The notes: generated by a model from the letters alone, not told the origin. A stretch of DNA of 64,000 nt from Stenotrophomonas rhizophila (GCF_000661955.1 NZ_CP007597.1:4425228-4489227); one strand, 5' to 3'; positions 1-10,600 are shown, counted from the first letter of the stretch. Made by a program: numbers and translations.

Positions 1-1516
1 CAAGAAGGCGCTGGCCGACGCGGCACTGGCGACCGCCAAACGGCTGGGGGCCAGCTACTGCGACGTACGCATCGGCCGCTACCTCAACCAGTCGGTGATC
101 ACCCGCGAGGCGCAGGTGCAGAACGTCACCAACCGCGAATCGTCGGGCATCGGCATCCGGGTGATCGTCAACGGCGCCTGGGGCTTTGCCGCCACGCACC
201 AGCAGACACCGGCCGCAGTGAAGGCCGCGGTGGAACAGGCGGCCGCCATCGCCCGGGCCAACGCCGGCATCCAGACCCGTCCGGTCCAGCTGGCACCCGT
301 GCAGGGCGTGGGCGAGGTGAGCTGGAAGACGCCCATCCGCAAGAACGCGATGGCCGTGCCGATCCAGGACAAGGTCGACCTGCTGCTGAGCTTGAACGCC
401 GCCGCGCTCAATGCCGGCGCCAACTTCATCAACTCCACCCTGTTCCTGGTCAACGAACAGAAGTACTTCGCCTCCAGCGACGGCTCCTTCATCGACCAGG
501 ACGTGCACCGCATCTGGCTGCCGTTCACCGCAACCGCGATCGACAAGAGCAGCGGCAAGTTTCGCACGCGCGCCGGTCTGTCCTCGCCGATGGGCATGGG
601 CTACGAATTCCTGGACGGCGATGCCAGCGGCAAGATCGCCCTGCCCGGCGGCATCACCGCCTACCGTGATTCCTACGACCCGGTGGAAGATGCCATCGCC
701 GCGGCGCGGCATGCGCGCGAGAAGCTCAAGGCCCCGTCGGTCAAGCCGGGCAAGTACGACCTGGTGCTGGACCCGTCCAACCTGTTCCTGACCATCCACG
801 AGAACGTCGGCCACCCGCTGGAGCTGGACCGTGTGCTGGGCTACGAGGCGAACTACGCCGGTACCAGCTTTGCCACCCTGGACAAGCGCGACGCCGGCTA
901 CCGCTGGGGCAGCGAGCGGGTCAACTTCTTCGCCGACAAGACCGCCCCCGGCAGCCTGGGCGCGGTGGGCTACGACGACGAGGGGGTCAAGACCAAGCGC
1001 TGGGATCTGGTCAAGGACGGCATCCTGGTGAACTACCAGGCCACCCGCGACGAGGTACACATCCTGGGCGAGACCGAATCGCACGGCTGCAGCTACGCCG
1101 ATTCCTGGTCCAGCGTGCAGTTCCAGCGCATGGCCAACGTCTCGCTGGCCCCGGGCAAGACCCCGCTGAGCGTGGCCGACATGATCAAGGACGTGGAGAA
1201 CGGCATCTATATCCACGGCCGCGGCTCGTACTCCATCGACCAGCAGCGCTTCAACGCGCAGTTCGGCGGCCAGCTGTACTACCAGATCAAGAACGGCCAG
1301 ATCACCGGCATGGTCGAAGATGCGGCTTACCAGATCCGCACGCCGGAATTCTGGAATGCCTGCAGCGCGATCTGCGATGAACGCGACTTCCGCTTCGGCG
1401 GCTCGTTCTTCGACGGCAAGGGCCAGCCCGGCCAGGTATCGGCGGTGTCGCATGGCTCGTCGACCACGCGCTTTGATGGCATCAACATCATCAACACCGC
1501 GCGCAGCCTGGGATGA
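1..1516 (+). CDS. TldD family metalloprotease, 5'-truncated by window edge
   Basis: The reading frame is open from base 2, so the start lies upstream of the window. TldD proteins are zinc peptidases that usually work as a heterodimer with TldE on unfolded or modified peptides. The family metal-binding HExxxH motif is present as HENVGH, encoded at about 797-814, followed by the conserved PLELDRVLGYEANYAGTSF block. By eye about four of five residues match the next gene, so the two are tandem paralogues. That gene has a Tat signal; whether this one does cannot be seen. It ends 134 bp before its paralogue and heads the same-strand cluster. Confidence 0.9.
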   Translation, partial: KKALADAALATAKRLGASYCDVRIGRYLNQSVITREAQVQNVTNRESSGIGIRVIVNGAWGFAATHQQTPAAVKAAVEQAAAIARANAGIQTRPVQLAPVQGVGEVSWKTPIRKNAMAVPIQDKVDLLLSLNAAALNAGANFINSTLFLVNEQKYFASSDGSFIDQDVHRIWLPFTATAIDKSSGKFRTRAGLSSPMGMGYEFLDGDASGKIALPGGITAYRDSYDPVEDAIAAARHAREKLKAPSVKPGKYDLVLDPSNLFLTIHENVGHPLELDRVLGYEANYAGTSFATLDKRDAGYRWGSERVNFFADKTAPGSLGAVGYDDEGVKTKRWDLVKDGILVNYQATRDEVHILGETESHGCSYADSWSSVQFQRMANVSLAPGKTPLSVADMIKDVENGIYIHGRGSYSIDQQRFNAQFGGQLYYQIKNGQITGMVEDAAYQIRTPEFWNACSAICDERDFRFGGSFFDGKGQPGQVSAVSHGSSTTRFDGINIINTARSLG

Positions 1517-1546
1517 GCATGCCCTGCCCACCGTGCATTTCGTCAT

Positions 1547-1576
1547 TTGACGCCCCCTTCCGATGGCCGCAAGAAT
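1547..1576 (+). promoter_or_regulatory. possible sigma-70-type promoter before the second tldD
   Basis: TTGACG at 1547-1552 and AAGAAT at 1571-1576 are 18 bp apart, about 75 bp upstream of the TTG start at 1651. The -35 match is good and the -10 match moderate. It would give the second tldD and the genes after it their own promoter inside the cluster. This is inferred from sequence only. Confidence 0.3.
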
Positions 1577-1650
1577 CGGGGCCACCGCCCCGGCGGTCGC
1601 TGTGATGTCGCCGTTTCCCTGCCACCCCCACACCGACGTGGAGAGCTGCC

Positions 1651-3285
1651 TTGCAAAGACGTGACTTCCTCGCCCTCACCGGGCTTACCGCTGGCGGACT
1701 GATCGTGCCGTCATTCTTCGGCAAGGTGATCGCCGCCGAGCAGCTGCACAGCACGCTGGACCTGGGGCTGAAGAAGCGCCTGGCCGACGCCGCGCTGGCC
1801 GCTGCCCGCCAGGCCGGCGCCACCTACTGCGACGTCCGCATCGGGCGCTACCTGCGCCAGTTCGTGATCACCCGCGAGGACAAGGTGCAGAACGTGGTCA
1901 ACACCGAATCCACCGGTGTGGGCATCCGCGTGATCGTCAACGGCGCCTGGGGCTTTGCCGCCACCAACCAGCTGGGCACCGCCGACGTGGCGCGCGCCGC
2001 GCAGCAGGCGGCCGCCATCGCCAAGGCCAACTCGGGCGTGCAGACCGCGCCGGTACAGCTGGCCGCCGCACCCGGCGTGGGGGAAGTGAGCTGGAAGACC
2101 CCCATCCGCAAGAATGCGATGGACGTGCCGATCAAGGAGAAGGTGGACCTGCTGCTGGACGTCAACGCCGCGGCGATGGCCGCCGGCGCCAGCTTCGTCA
2201 ACTCGATGCTGTTCCTGGTCAACGAACAGAAGTACTTCGCCTCCACCGATGGCTCCTACATCGACCAGGACGTGCACCGCATCTGGGCTCCGATGACCAT
2301 CACCGCCATCGACAAGGCCAGCGGCAAGTTCCGCACCCGCGAAGGCCTGTCCGCGCCGATGGGCATGGGCTACGAATACCTCGATGGCGCCGCCGCCGGC
2401 AAGGTGCTCACCCCCAACGGGGTGGTCAACTACAGCTCCTCCTACGACATGAAGGAAGATGCCATCGCGGCGGCCAAGCAGGCGCAGGAGAAGCTGAAAG
2501 CACCGTCGGTGAAGCCGGGCAAGTACGACCTGGTGCTGGACCCCTCGCACACCTGGCTGACCATCCACGAATCGGTCGGCCATCCGCTGGAACTGGACCG
2601 CGTGCTTGGCTACGAAGCCAACTACGCCGGCACCAGCTTCGCCACCCTGGACAAGCGCGAACAGCACTTCCAGTACGGCAGCGACAAGGTCAACATCTTC
2701 GCCGACAAGACCCAGCCGGGCAGCCTCGGCGCGGTGGCCTACGACGACGAAGGCGTCAAGACCAAGCGCTGGGACCTGATCAGCGACGGCAAGCTGGTGG
2801 ACTACCAGACCATCCGCGACCAGGCCCACATCCTGGGCAAGACCGCCTCGGACGGCTGCTGCTATGCCGACTCCTGGTCCAGCGTGCAGTTCCAGCGCAT
2901 GGCCAATGTGTCGATGGCGCCGGGCAAAACCCCGCTGAGCGTGGCCGACCTGGTCAAGGACGTGGAAAACGGCATCTACATCATCGGTGACGGCTCCTTC
3001 TCCATCGATCAGCAGCGCTACAACGCGCAGTTCGGTGGCCAGCTGTTCTACGAGATCAAGAACGGCAAGATCACCCGCATGCTTGAAGACGTGGCTTACC
3101 AGATCCGCACGCCGGAATTCTGGAACGCCTGCAGCGCCGTGGCCGATGAACGCGACTACCGCCTGGGCGGTTCGTTCTTCGACGGCAAGGGCCAGCCGGG
3201 CCAGGTCTCGGCGGTCTCGCACGGGTCGTCCACCGCGCGCTTCAACGGCATCAACGTCATCAACACCGCACGCAGCCTCGGCTGA
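1651..3285 (+). CDS. Tat-exported TldD family metalloprotease (second copy)
   Basis: A 544-residue TldD-type zinc peptidase. The TTG start follows GGAG and gives an N-terminus MQRRDFLALTG, a twin-arginine (Tat) signal with a hydrophobic stretch to about residue 29. This predicts export of the folded protein, unlike the cytosolic E. coli TldD. The HExxxH motif is HESVGH at about residues 306-311. The TldE-like partner starts 21 bp after its stop, which suggests co-transcription and a heterodimer. The substrate is unknown; E. coli TldD/E matures microcin B17 and degrades CcdA. Function is by family; export is inferred from the signal. Confidence 0.92.
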   Translation: MQRRDFLALTGLTAGGLIVPSFFGKVIAAEQLHSTLDLGLKKRLADAALAAARQAGATYCDVRIGRYLRQFVITREDKVQNVVNTESTGVGIRVIVNGAWGFAATNQLGTADVARAAQQAAAIAKANSGVQTAPVQLAAAPGVGEVSWKTPIRKNAMDVPIKEKVDLLLDVNAAAMAAGASFVNSMLFLVNEQKYFASTDGSYIDQDVHRIWAPMTITAIDKASGKFRTREGLSAPMGMGYEYLDGAAAGKVLTPNGVVNYSSSYDMKEDAIAAAKQAQEKLKAPSVKPGKYDLVLDPSHTWLTIHESVGHPLELDRVLGYEANYAGTSFATLDKREQHFQYGSDKVNIFADKTQPGSLGAVAYDDEGVKTKRWDLISDGKLVDYQTIRDQAHILGKTASDGCCYADSWSSVQFQRMANVSMAPGKTPLSVADLVKDVENGIYIIGDGSFSIDQQRYNAQFGGQLFYEIKNGKITRMLEDVAYQIRTPEFWNACSAVADERDYRLGGSFFDGKGQPGQVSAVSHGSSTARFNGINVINTARSLG

Positions 3286-3306
3286 CCGGTCAGGAGCCTA
3301 CGAATC

Positions 3307-4641
3307 ATGAGTATCTTCACCGAAGCACAAGCCAAGGCCATCCTCGACAAGGTCATCGCGCTGTCCAAGGCCGATGAATGCACCGCCGTGCTGGCCGGCT
3401 CGATCAACGGCAACATCCGTTTCGCGCTCAACAACGTCTCCACCAGCGGCATCGTGGACAACACCGAACTGGCCGTCACCGTGGCCTTTGGCAAGCGCGT
3501 GGGCACCGCCTCGATCAACGAGTTCGACGATGCCGCGCTGGAACGCGTGGTGCGCCGCGCCGAAGACCTGGCCCGCCTGGCCCCGGAAAACCCGGAGTTC
3601 ATGCCGGCCATCGGCAAGCAGACCTACACCGCCAGCCCCACCTTCAGTGCGTCCACCGCCGCCATCGACCCGGCGTTCCGCGCCAAGGTCGCCGCCGACT
3701 CGATCGCCCCGTGCCGCGGCAAGGGCCTGATCGCCGCCGGCTTCCTGGAAGACGGCCAGGGCTTCTACGCCACCGCCAACAGCAACGGCAACTTCGGCTA
3801 CCAGCGCAGCACCAACTTCGATTACACCTGCACCGTGCGCACTGAAGATGGCCGCGGTTCGGGCTGGGTGGGTCGCAACCTCAAGGATGCCGCCGACTTC
3901 AAGGCCGACCAGGACATCCAGATCGCGATGCGCAAGGCCACCGAATCGCAGGAAGCCAAGGCGCTGGAACCGGGCAAGTACACGGTGATCCTGGAGCCGG
4001 CCGCCGCGGCGGGCCTGATCAGCTTCATGATGAATTTCTTCAGCGCGCGCTCGGCCGATGAAGGCCGCAGCTTCCTGTCCAAGAAGGGCGGCGGCAACAA
4101 GCTGGGCGAGCAGGTCTACGACCCGCGCGTGAACATGCATGCCGACCCGTGGCACCCCGAAGCCCCGGTGCTGCCGTGGGATGGCGAAGGCATGCCGCGC
4201 GGCAAGCTGCCGATCATCGAGAACGGCAAGGTCGCCAACCTGGAGTACACCCGGTTCTGGGCGCAGAAGCAGGGCAAGACCGCCAATGCCACCCCGGGCA
4301 ACCTGCTGATGAGCGGCGGCGACAAGAGCACCGCCGATCTGGTGCGTGGTACCCAGAAGGGCATCCTGGTCACCCGCACCTGGTACATCCGCATGGTCGA
4401 TCCGCAGACCGTGCTGCTGACCGGCCTGACCCGCGATGGCACCTTCTACATCGAGAACGGCCAGATCAAGTACCCGGTGAAGAATTTCCGCTTCAACGAG
4501 TCGCCGGTGATCATGCTCAACAACATCGAAGAGCTGGGCAAGCCGGTGCGCGTGGCCGGTGACGAGTCGAACTTCGTGATGATGATTCCGCCGATGAAAC
4601 TGCGCGATTTCACCTTCACCTCGTTGTCCGACGCGGTCTGA
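3307..4641 (+). CDS. TldE/PmbA-type subunit of a TldD/TldE peptidase
   Basis: A 444-residue protein of the TldD/PmbA family. It has the N-terminal and C-terminal family folds but no HExxxH motif, as expected of TldE, the non-catalytic partner that helps form the substrate channel. The ATG start has AGGAG nine bases upstream. There is no signal peptide at its N-terminus (MSIFTEAQAKAIL), although its TldD partner carries a Tat signal. It lies between tldD and the DUF4159 gene, with only 7 bp to the latter. Confidence 0.88.
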   Translation: MSIFTEAQAKAILDKVIALSKADECTAVLAGSINGNIRFALNNVSTSGIVDNTELAVTVAFGKRVGTASINEFDDAALERVVRRAEDLARLAPENPEFMPAIGKQTYTASPTFSASTAAIDPAFRAKVAADSIAPCRGKGLIAAGFLEDGQGFYATANSNGNFGYQRSTNFDYTCTVRTEDGRGSGWVGRNLKDAADFKADQDIQIAMRKATESQEAKALEPGKYTVILEPAAAAGLISFMMNFFSARSADEGRSFLSKKGGGNKLGEQVYDPRVNMHADPWHPEAPVLPWDGEGMPRGKLPIIENGKVANLEYTRFWAQKQGKTANATPGNLLMSGGDKSTADLVRGTQKGILVTRTWYIRMVDPQTVLLTGLTRDGTFYIENGQIKYPVKNFRFNESPVIMLNNIEELGKPVRVAGDESNFVMMIPPMKLRDFTFTSLSDAV

Positions 4642-4648
4642 TGCACGG

Positions 4649-5350
4649 ATGAACCGCGCGCAGTTCCTGCGCCTGCTGCTGGGCAGCGCCGCATTCGCGG
4701 CGTTGCCCTCACTGGCGCGCGCCCAGGCCGGTCGTTACGACTTCTGGTTCACCCGCCTCAAGTACGACTCCGGCGACTGGGACGTGGATGCGCGCATGCC
4801 GTCCAACGTGATCACCTCGCTGATCGATTACACCTCTTTGCGCGTGGACCCGACCGAGCATGTCATCGCCCTGTCCGACCCACGCATGCTGGAAGCCCCG
4901 TTCTGCTACCTGGCCGGGCACAAGCTGGTGGAGTTCAACGCCGCCGAGCGGCAGAACTTCGTGCGCTATGTGCGCAACGGAGGCTTCGTGTTCGTGGATG
5001 ACTGCAACCACGACATCGACGGCCTGTTTGCCAAGTCGTTCGAGGCGCAGATGGCCAAGCTGTTCGGCCCCAAGGCGCTGAACAAACTGCCCAACAGCCA
5101 CGCGCTGTACCGCAGCTTCTTCCGTTTCCCCGACGGGCCGCCCGCCACCGGCTTCGAGCTCAACGGCTGGGGCGATGACCTGGTGCATGACTACCTCAAG
5201 GGCATCGAGGTGGACGGCCGGCTGGGCCTGCTCTACAGCAACAAGGATTACGGCTGCGAGTGGGACTACGACTGGCGCAACAAGCGGTTCCTGGCCGAAG
5301 ACAACACGCGTTTCGCGGTGAACATCGTGATGTACGCGTTGAACAACTAG
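4649..5350 (+). CDS. exported DUF4159 domain protein
   Basis: A 233-residue protein. Residues 1-25 form a signal peptide ending in ALPSLARAQA; only one arginine is in the n-region, so Sec export is more likely than Tat. The rest matches the DUF4159 family, a Rossmann-like fold related to glutamine-amidotransferase-like domains, including the RNGGFVFVDDC segment. DUF4159 genes often sit beside MoxR/DUF58/BatA genes, as here. Its biochemical role is not established. It starts 7 bp after tldE, so translation is probably coupled. Confidence 0.82.
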   Translation: MNRAQFLRLLLGSAAFAALPSLARAQAGRYDFWFTRLKYDSGDWDVDARMPSNVITSLIDYTSLRVDPTEHVIALSDPRMLEAPFCYLAGHKLVEFNAAERQNFVRYVRNGGFVFVDDCNHDIDGLFAKSFEAQMAKLFGPKALNKLPNSHALYRSFFRFPDGPPATGFELNGWGDDLVHDYLKGIEVDGRLGLLYSNKDYGCEWDYDWRNKRFLAEDNTRFAVNIVMYALNN

Positions 5351-5365
5351 TTTCTTCCTGATTCT

Positions 5366-5390
5366 TCAGCCACGCATGGCGTGGCTCTAC
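5366..5390 (-). repeat. SMAG-type GTAG palindrome
   Basis: On the minus strand it reads GTAGAGCCACG, then CAT, then GCGTGGCTGA: a short hairpin with the GTAG head typical of Stenotrophomonas SMAG/REP elements. It fills the 61-bp gap between the DUF4159 and moxR genes and could cause partial termination or mRNA stabilisation there. Confidence 0.8.
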
Positions 5391-5411
5391 ATCGATTGAT
5401 GCGAGTGCCTT

Positions 5412-6395
<984 letters not shown>

Positions 6396-6402
6396 GCCCG
6401 CC

Positions 6403-7299
6403 GTGACGCTGCACGCCCCCATCGCCATTCCCGCCGACGTGCGCAGCCGCCTGAAGGCGCTGCGTCTGTTGCCGCGGCGTGCGCGGGGTGCGCACGGCAT
6501 CGGCCAGCATGCCAGCCGCAGCCGCGGTGCCGGGCTGGAGTTCGCGCAGTACCGCGCCTACGAGCCGGGTGACGAACTGCGCCAGATCGACTGGAAGCTG
6601 TACGCCCGCTCGGACCGCTTCTTCGTGCGCGAATCCGAACGCGAAAGCCCGATCACCAGCTGGGTGCTGGTGGACGCCAGCGCATCGGCCGCCCAGCACG
6701 ACCGCGCCCGCCCGGGCTGGTCGCGCCTGGACCACGCCTGCGCCACGGCCGCCTGCCTGGTCGAACTGGCCCTGCAGCAGGGCGACCGCTTCGGGGTGAT
6801 CGCCGTCAACGGCCACGGCGTGCAACTGATACCCGCTGGCAGCGGCCCGCGCCAGCGCGACCGCGTGCACCTGCTGCTGCGTCAGCTGCAGACCCACGGC
6901 GGCTGGCCACCCGCCGACAAGCTGCGCCCGGTATGGGAGCGCGTGCAGCCCGGCGACCTGCTGGTGGCCCTCGGCGATGGGTTCGACGCGGCCGGCACCG
7001 TGCTGCTGGAACGCTTGGCCGCCGCGCGCCGCGAGGTGCTGCAGGTGCAACTGCTGGGCGCCGACGAACGCGACTTCCCGTTCACCGACGGCCACCGCTT
7101 CCGCGATCCGGAAACCGGCGAGGAACTGCTGGGTGACGGGCGCGCCATCCGCGCCGATTACCTGGTCCGCTTCGCCCAGGCCCAGCGCGACCTGCAGGCA
7201 CGCCTGCACGCCAGCGGCATCGCGTATGCGGTGGGCTACCTGGACCAACCGCTGGATGCACCGCTGCGCCAGCTGTTCGGCCCGGGCGGCGGCGCATGA
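6403..7299 (+). CDS. DUF58 domain protein (VWA-like, MoxR partner)
   Basis: A 298-residue soluble protein with a GTG start 7 bp after moxR. It contains the DUF58 signature, GAGLEFAQYRAYEPGDELRQ followed by IDWKLYARSDRFFVRE, then a VWA-like region with a metal-site type sequence (WVLVDASASA). DUF58 proteins are standard partners of MoxR ATPases. The stop overlaps the next start (ATGA at 7296-7299), so translation is coupled. Confidence 0.9.
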   Translation: MTLHAPIAIPADVRSRLKALRLLPRRARGAHGIGQHASRSRGAGLEFAQYRAYEPGDELRQIDWKLYARSDRFFVRESERESPITSWVLVDASASAAQHDRARPGWSRLDHACATAACLVELALQQGDRFGVIAVNGHGVQLIPAGSGPRQRDRVHLLLRQLQTHGGWPPADKLRPVWERVQPGDLLVALGDGFDAAGTVLLERLAAARREVLQVQLLGADERDFPFTDGHRFRDPETGEELLGDGRAIRADYLVRFAQAQRDLQARLHASGIAYAVGYLDQPLDAPLRQLFGPGGGA

Positions 7300-8423
7300 G
7301 CCTGGCGCTGCTGTTCCCGCTGGGCCTGCTGGCGCTGGCTGCGTGGCTGGTGCCGTTGCTGATCCACCTGGCGCGCCGCCACCAGTACGCACCGCTGGAG
7401 TTTGCCGCCCTGCGCTGGCTGCGCGCCAAGGTACGGCCGCGCCAACGCGTTCGTTTCGACGAGTGGCCGCTGCTGCTGGTGCGCCTGGCGCTGCTGGCCG
7501 CCCTGGCGCTGCTGCTGGCGCGCCCGGTACTGCAGGGCAGCGCTGCCGACACGCATCCGGTGGTTGCGGTGGCCCCCGGACTGGACGTCGCCGCGCAGCA
7601 CGCACGGCAGCCGAACGCCGACTGGCGCTGGCTGGCACCGGGCTTCCCGCCGCTGGATCAGCCCGCCCCCACCGGCGCGCAGCCGCTGGCCAGCCTGCTG
7701 CGCGAGCTGGACCAGCAATTGCCTGCCGGCACCCCCTTGACCGTTTACGTGCCCGACCCAATGCCCGGCACGGACGCCGAGCGCCCGCGACTGTCGCGCA
7801 CCGTGCAGTGGCAACCGCTGGCGGCGGCCAAGCCGAGCCCGGCGCAGCCGACGGCACGCGCGCCGCGCCTGCACCTGGGCGTGGATGCCGATGCACAGGC
7901 GCAGCGCGTGTTCGATGCGGTGCAACGCGCCTGGAGCGCCGCGCCGATCGCAGCGGCCAACGCGGCCGTGCCCGGCAACGACGAGGTCGGCGTGTGGCCG
8001 TCCAACGCCCCGCTGCCACCGGCCTGGCAGGCCTGGCTGGCGGGCGGCGGCACAGTGCTGGGCAGCGCACCGGCGCCGCCCGGTGCGGCCGGGGTCGTGG
8101 TGCTGCGCGACGCGGAGGGCGCGGCGGTGCTCAGCGAATACCGCATCGGCAGCGGGCGTCTGCTGCGCTTCCACGCGGCAGTGTCACCGGCGGCGTCGCC
8201 GGGCCTGCGCGACCCGGAGTTCCCGCGACGGCTGCTGCAGCTGGTTCGTCCGGTCGCCGCGCCACAGTGGGTGGACGCGCGCGCGCACGCGCCGTTGCAG
8301 GGTGCCCGAGCGCCCACGCCGCAACCGCTGGACCTTGCACCGTGGCTGCTGGCATTGACCGTGCTGCTGTTCGCGCTTGAACGCTGGCTGGCCACATCGC
8401 CCCGGCGTGGGGGGACGGCATGA
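7296..8423 (+). CDS. BatA-domain membrane protein
   Basis: A 375-residue protein. The N-terminus has the BatA (N-terminal double-transmembrane) pattern: LLFPLGLLALAAWLVPLLIH, then a conserved RRHQYAPLEFAALRWLR segment, then a second helix (LLLVRLALLAALALLLARPV). A third hydrophobic segment lies near the C-terminus (LLALTVLLFALERWL). The long middle part is Ala/Pro-rich and probably periplasmic. ATGA overlaps join it to the genes on both sides. It is a likely membrane anchor for the MoxR/DUF58 module. Confidence 0.83.
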   Translation: MSLALLFPLGLLALAAWLVPLLIHLARRHQYAPLEFAALRWLRAKVRPRQRVRFDEWPLLLVRLALLAALALLLARPVLQGSAADTHPVVAVAPGLDVAAQHARQPNADWRWLAPGFPPLDQPAPTGAQPLASLLRELDQQLPAGTPLTVYVPDPMPGTDAERPRLSRTVQWQPLAAAKPSPAQPTARAPRLHLGVDADAQAQRVFDAVQRAWSAAPIAAANAAVPGNDEVGVWPSNAPLPPAWQAWLAGGGTVLGSAPAPPGAAGVVVLRDAEGAAVLSEYRIGSGRLLRFHAAVSPAASPGLRDPEFPRRLLQLVRPVAAPQWVDARAHAPLQGARAPTPQPLDLAPWLLALTVLLFALERWLATSPRRGGTA

Positions 8424-10600
8424 TCGCCGCCCTGCAGCAGCGCTGGCGGCAGGCACGCCGACGCCGGTGGTGGTCGACGCTGCTGCTGGCGTTGCCGCTC
8501 GCGTTGGGCGCCACGGCCGTGGCGTTGCGCCTGGGCGGGTTCGATATCGCCACGGTGGTGCTGCTGGTGGCGCTGCTGGCCGGCGCGGCACTGGCCACCT
8601 GGCGCAGCCGCCAGCTGGACCGGCGCTGGCTGGTACGCCAGCTCGACCGCCACGCCGCACTGCAGGACAGCGCCGACCTGCTGTTCGCGCCCGACGATGC
8701 GCTCAACCCCCTGCAGCGTCGGCAGCGCGCGCATGTCCACGCCGCGTTGCAGGCGCGAACGCCCGACCTGCGCGCGGCGTGGCCGCGCCGCGCCTTGCTG
8801 GTGGCCTGGCTGGGTGCGCTGGTGCTGATCGCGCTGGCACTGGGATGGCCGCGTACCAGCGGCGGCACCGCGCGCCCATCGTCGGCCACCGCCCCGCTTG
8901 CCACGCCCGCACAACCGCCCCGCCTGCAGTCCAGCCGGCTGGCGATCAACGCCCCGGCCTACACGGGGCAACCGGCCCGGGTGCAGAGCACACTGGATGC
9001 AAAGGTCGCGCAGGGCAGCGCGCTGCAGTGGTCGCTGCGCTTCAGCGCGCAGCCCAGCGAGGCCGTGCTGCAGTTCCACGATGGCCGCCGTGTCGCCCTG
9101 CGTCGCGAGGGCGACACCTGGACCGGCACATGGACCGCCGACCGCCCCGCGCTGTACCGCGTGGTCACCGTACCGGCGCTGGCAGGGCCACGCCTGTACC
9201 GCCTGGATGTGCTGCCCGACCAGCCGCCGCGCGTACGCGTGCTCGCCCCGGACCGCACGCTGGTGCTGGGCACGCCCGGGCAACGGCAGTGGGCGCTGCA
9301 GTTCGAGGCCAGCGACGACCACGGCGTGGCCGCCGATGCCCAGCTGAAGATCACCCTGGCCCAGGGCGGTGGCGAGAACATCACCTTCCGCGAACACACC
9401 CTCACCCTGGCCGGCAGCGGCACGCCCACGCTGCGCCGCTTCGCGCGCACGCTGGACCTGGCCGCGCTGGGTGCCGAGCCGGGCAACGATGTGATCGCCC
9501 AACTGCAGGTGCGCGACAACCGTGTGCCCACGCCACAGACCGCGCAGAGCACCAGCGTGATCCTGCGCCTGCCCAGCGTGGAGCAGGTGCAGGGCGCGGA
9601 ACTGGACGGCATGGTCAAGAAGACGTTGCCCGCCTACTTCCGCAGCCAGCGCCAGATCATCATCGACGCCGAGGCGCTGATCAAACTGCGTCGCCAGCTG
9701 CCTGCCGAAGAATTCATCAAGCGCGCCGATGCCATCGGCGTGGACCAGCGCATCCTGCGCCTGCGCTATGGCCAGTTCCTGGGCGAGGAGAGCGAAGGCG
9801 GCGCCAAGCCGCCGCCGACCAGCGACGCGCTGCCCACCAGCGACACCCCCACGGCCGATGCACACGACGACACCGATGCGCACGCGCATGCGCAGGCCGA
9901 AAAGAGCGACCACGCGCAGGCCGGCCATGACGGCCATGACCATGCAGGCGCCACACCGGAGGCACCGCCGGTGTTCGGCAGCGCCACCGACGTGCTGTCC
10001 GAGTACGGCCACACCCACGACCACGCCGAAGCCGCCACCCTGCTCGACCCGCAGACCCGCGCCACGCTGAAAGCCGCCCTGGACCAGATGTGGTCGTCCG
10101 AAGGCGAACTGCGCCAGGGCCGGCCCGAAGCCGCGCTGCCCTACGCCAACAAGGCCTTGGCCTTCATCAAGCAGGTGCAGCAGGCCGAGCGCATCTATCT
10201 GGCGCGGGTGGGTCCGGAACTGCCGCCCATCGATGAAAGCCGTCGGCTCAGCGGCGACCGCACCGACCTCGGCAGCCGCACCCTGCCCATCGCCGCGGTG
10301 CCCGCCCCCGAGCCGGCGATCGTGAGCGCCTGGCAACAGCTTGCCGACCCGGCCAGCACGCCCGACCTGGATGCCATCGCGCAGTGGCTGCAGCGCAACG
10401 ACAGCCGCCTGCCCGATCCGCTCAGCCTGGCCGCGGCCATCGAAGAGCTGCGGGTTGCACCGGACTGCGGCGAGTGCCTTGCGGTGCTGCGCGCGCGCCT
10501 GTGGCGGGCGTTGTCGCGGCCCAGTCCGCAGGTGTCGCGGCGCACGCCTCCCGATCGCATGGGCCAGACCTATCTGGATGCCCTGGAGGCCACGCGATGA
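8420..10600 (+). CDS. DUF4175-like large membrane protein with His-rich segment
   Basis: A 726-residue protein. Two transmembrane helices lie near residues 20-60 and a third near 125-145, followed by a long periplasmic region with beta-sandwich-like repeats. This resembles the DUF4175-type proteins of BatA/MoxR clusters, but the family assignment is tentative. Around residues 480-540 is a His/Asp-rich stretch with HAHA, HDGHDHAG and HTHDH clusters, a plausible metal-binding linker. ATGA overlaps join it to both neighbours. There is no obvious enzymatic motif. Confidence 0.68.
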   Translation: MIAALQQRWRQARRRRWWSTLLLALPLALGATAVALRLGGFDIATVVLLVALLAGAALATWRSRQLDRRWLVRQLDRHAALQDSADLLFAPDDALNPLQRRQRAHVHAALQARTPDLRAAWPRRALLVAWLGALVLIALALGWPRTSGGTARPSSATAPLATPAQPPRLQSSRLAINAPAYTGQPARVQSTLDAKVAQGSALQWSLRFSAQPSEAVLQFHDGRRVALRREGDTWTGTWTADRPALYRVVTVPALAGPRLYRLDVLPDQPPRVRVLAPDRTLVLGTPGQRQWALQFEASDDHGVAADAQLKITLAQGGGENITFREHTLTLAGSGTPTLRRFARTLDLAALGAEPGNDVIAQLQVRDNRVPTPQTAQSTSVILRLPSVEQVQGAELDGMVKKTLPAYFRSQRQIIIDAEALIKLRRQLPAEEFIKRADAIGVDQRILRLRYGQFLGEESEGGAKPPPTSDALPTSDTPTADAHDDTDAHAHAQAEKSDHAQAGHDGHDHAGATPEAPPVFGSATDVLSEYGHTHDHAEAATLLDPQTRATLKAALDQMWSSEGELRQGRPEAALPYANKALAFIKQVQQAERIYLARVGPELPPIDESRRLSGDRTDLGSRTLPIAAVPAPEPAIVSAWQQLADPASTPDLDAIAQWLQRNDSRLPDPLSLAAAIEELRVAPDCGECLAVLRARLWRALSRPSPQVSRRTPPDRMGQTYLDALEATR

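Noticed and set aside
1..3285. Duplicate tldD as an assembly artefact
   Set aside because: The copies differ at about one residue in five and have distinct flanks, so they are true paralogues.
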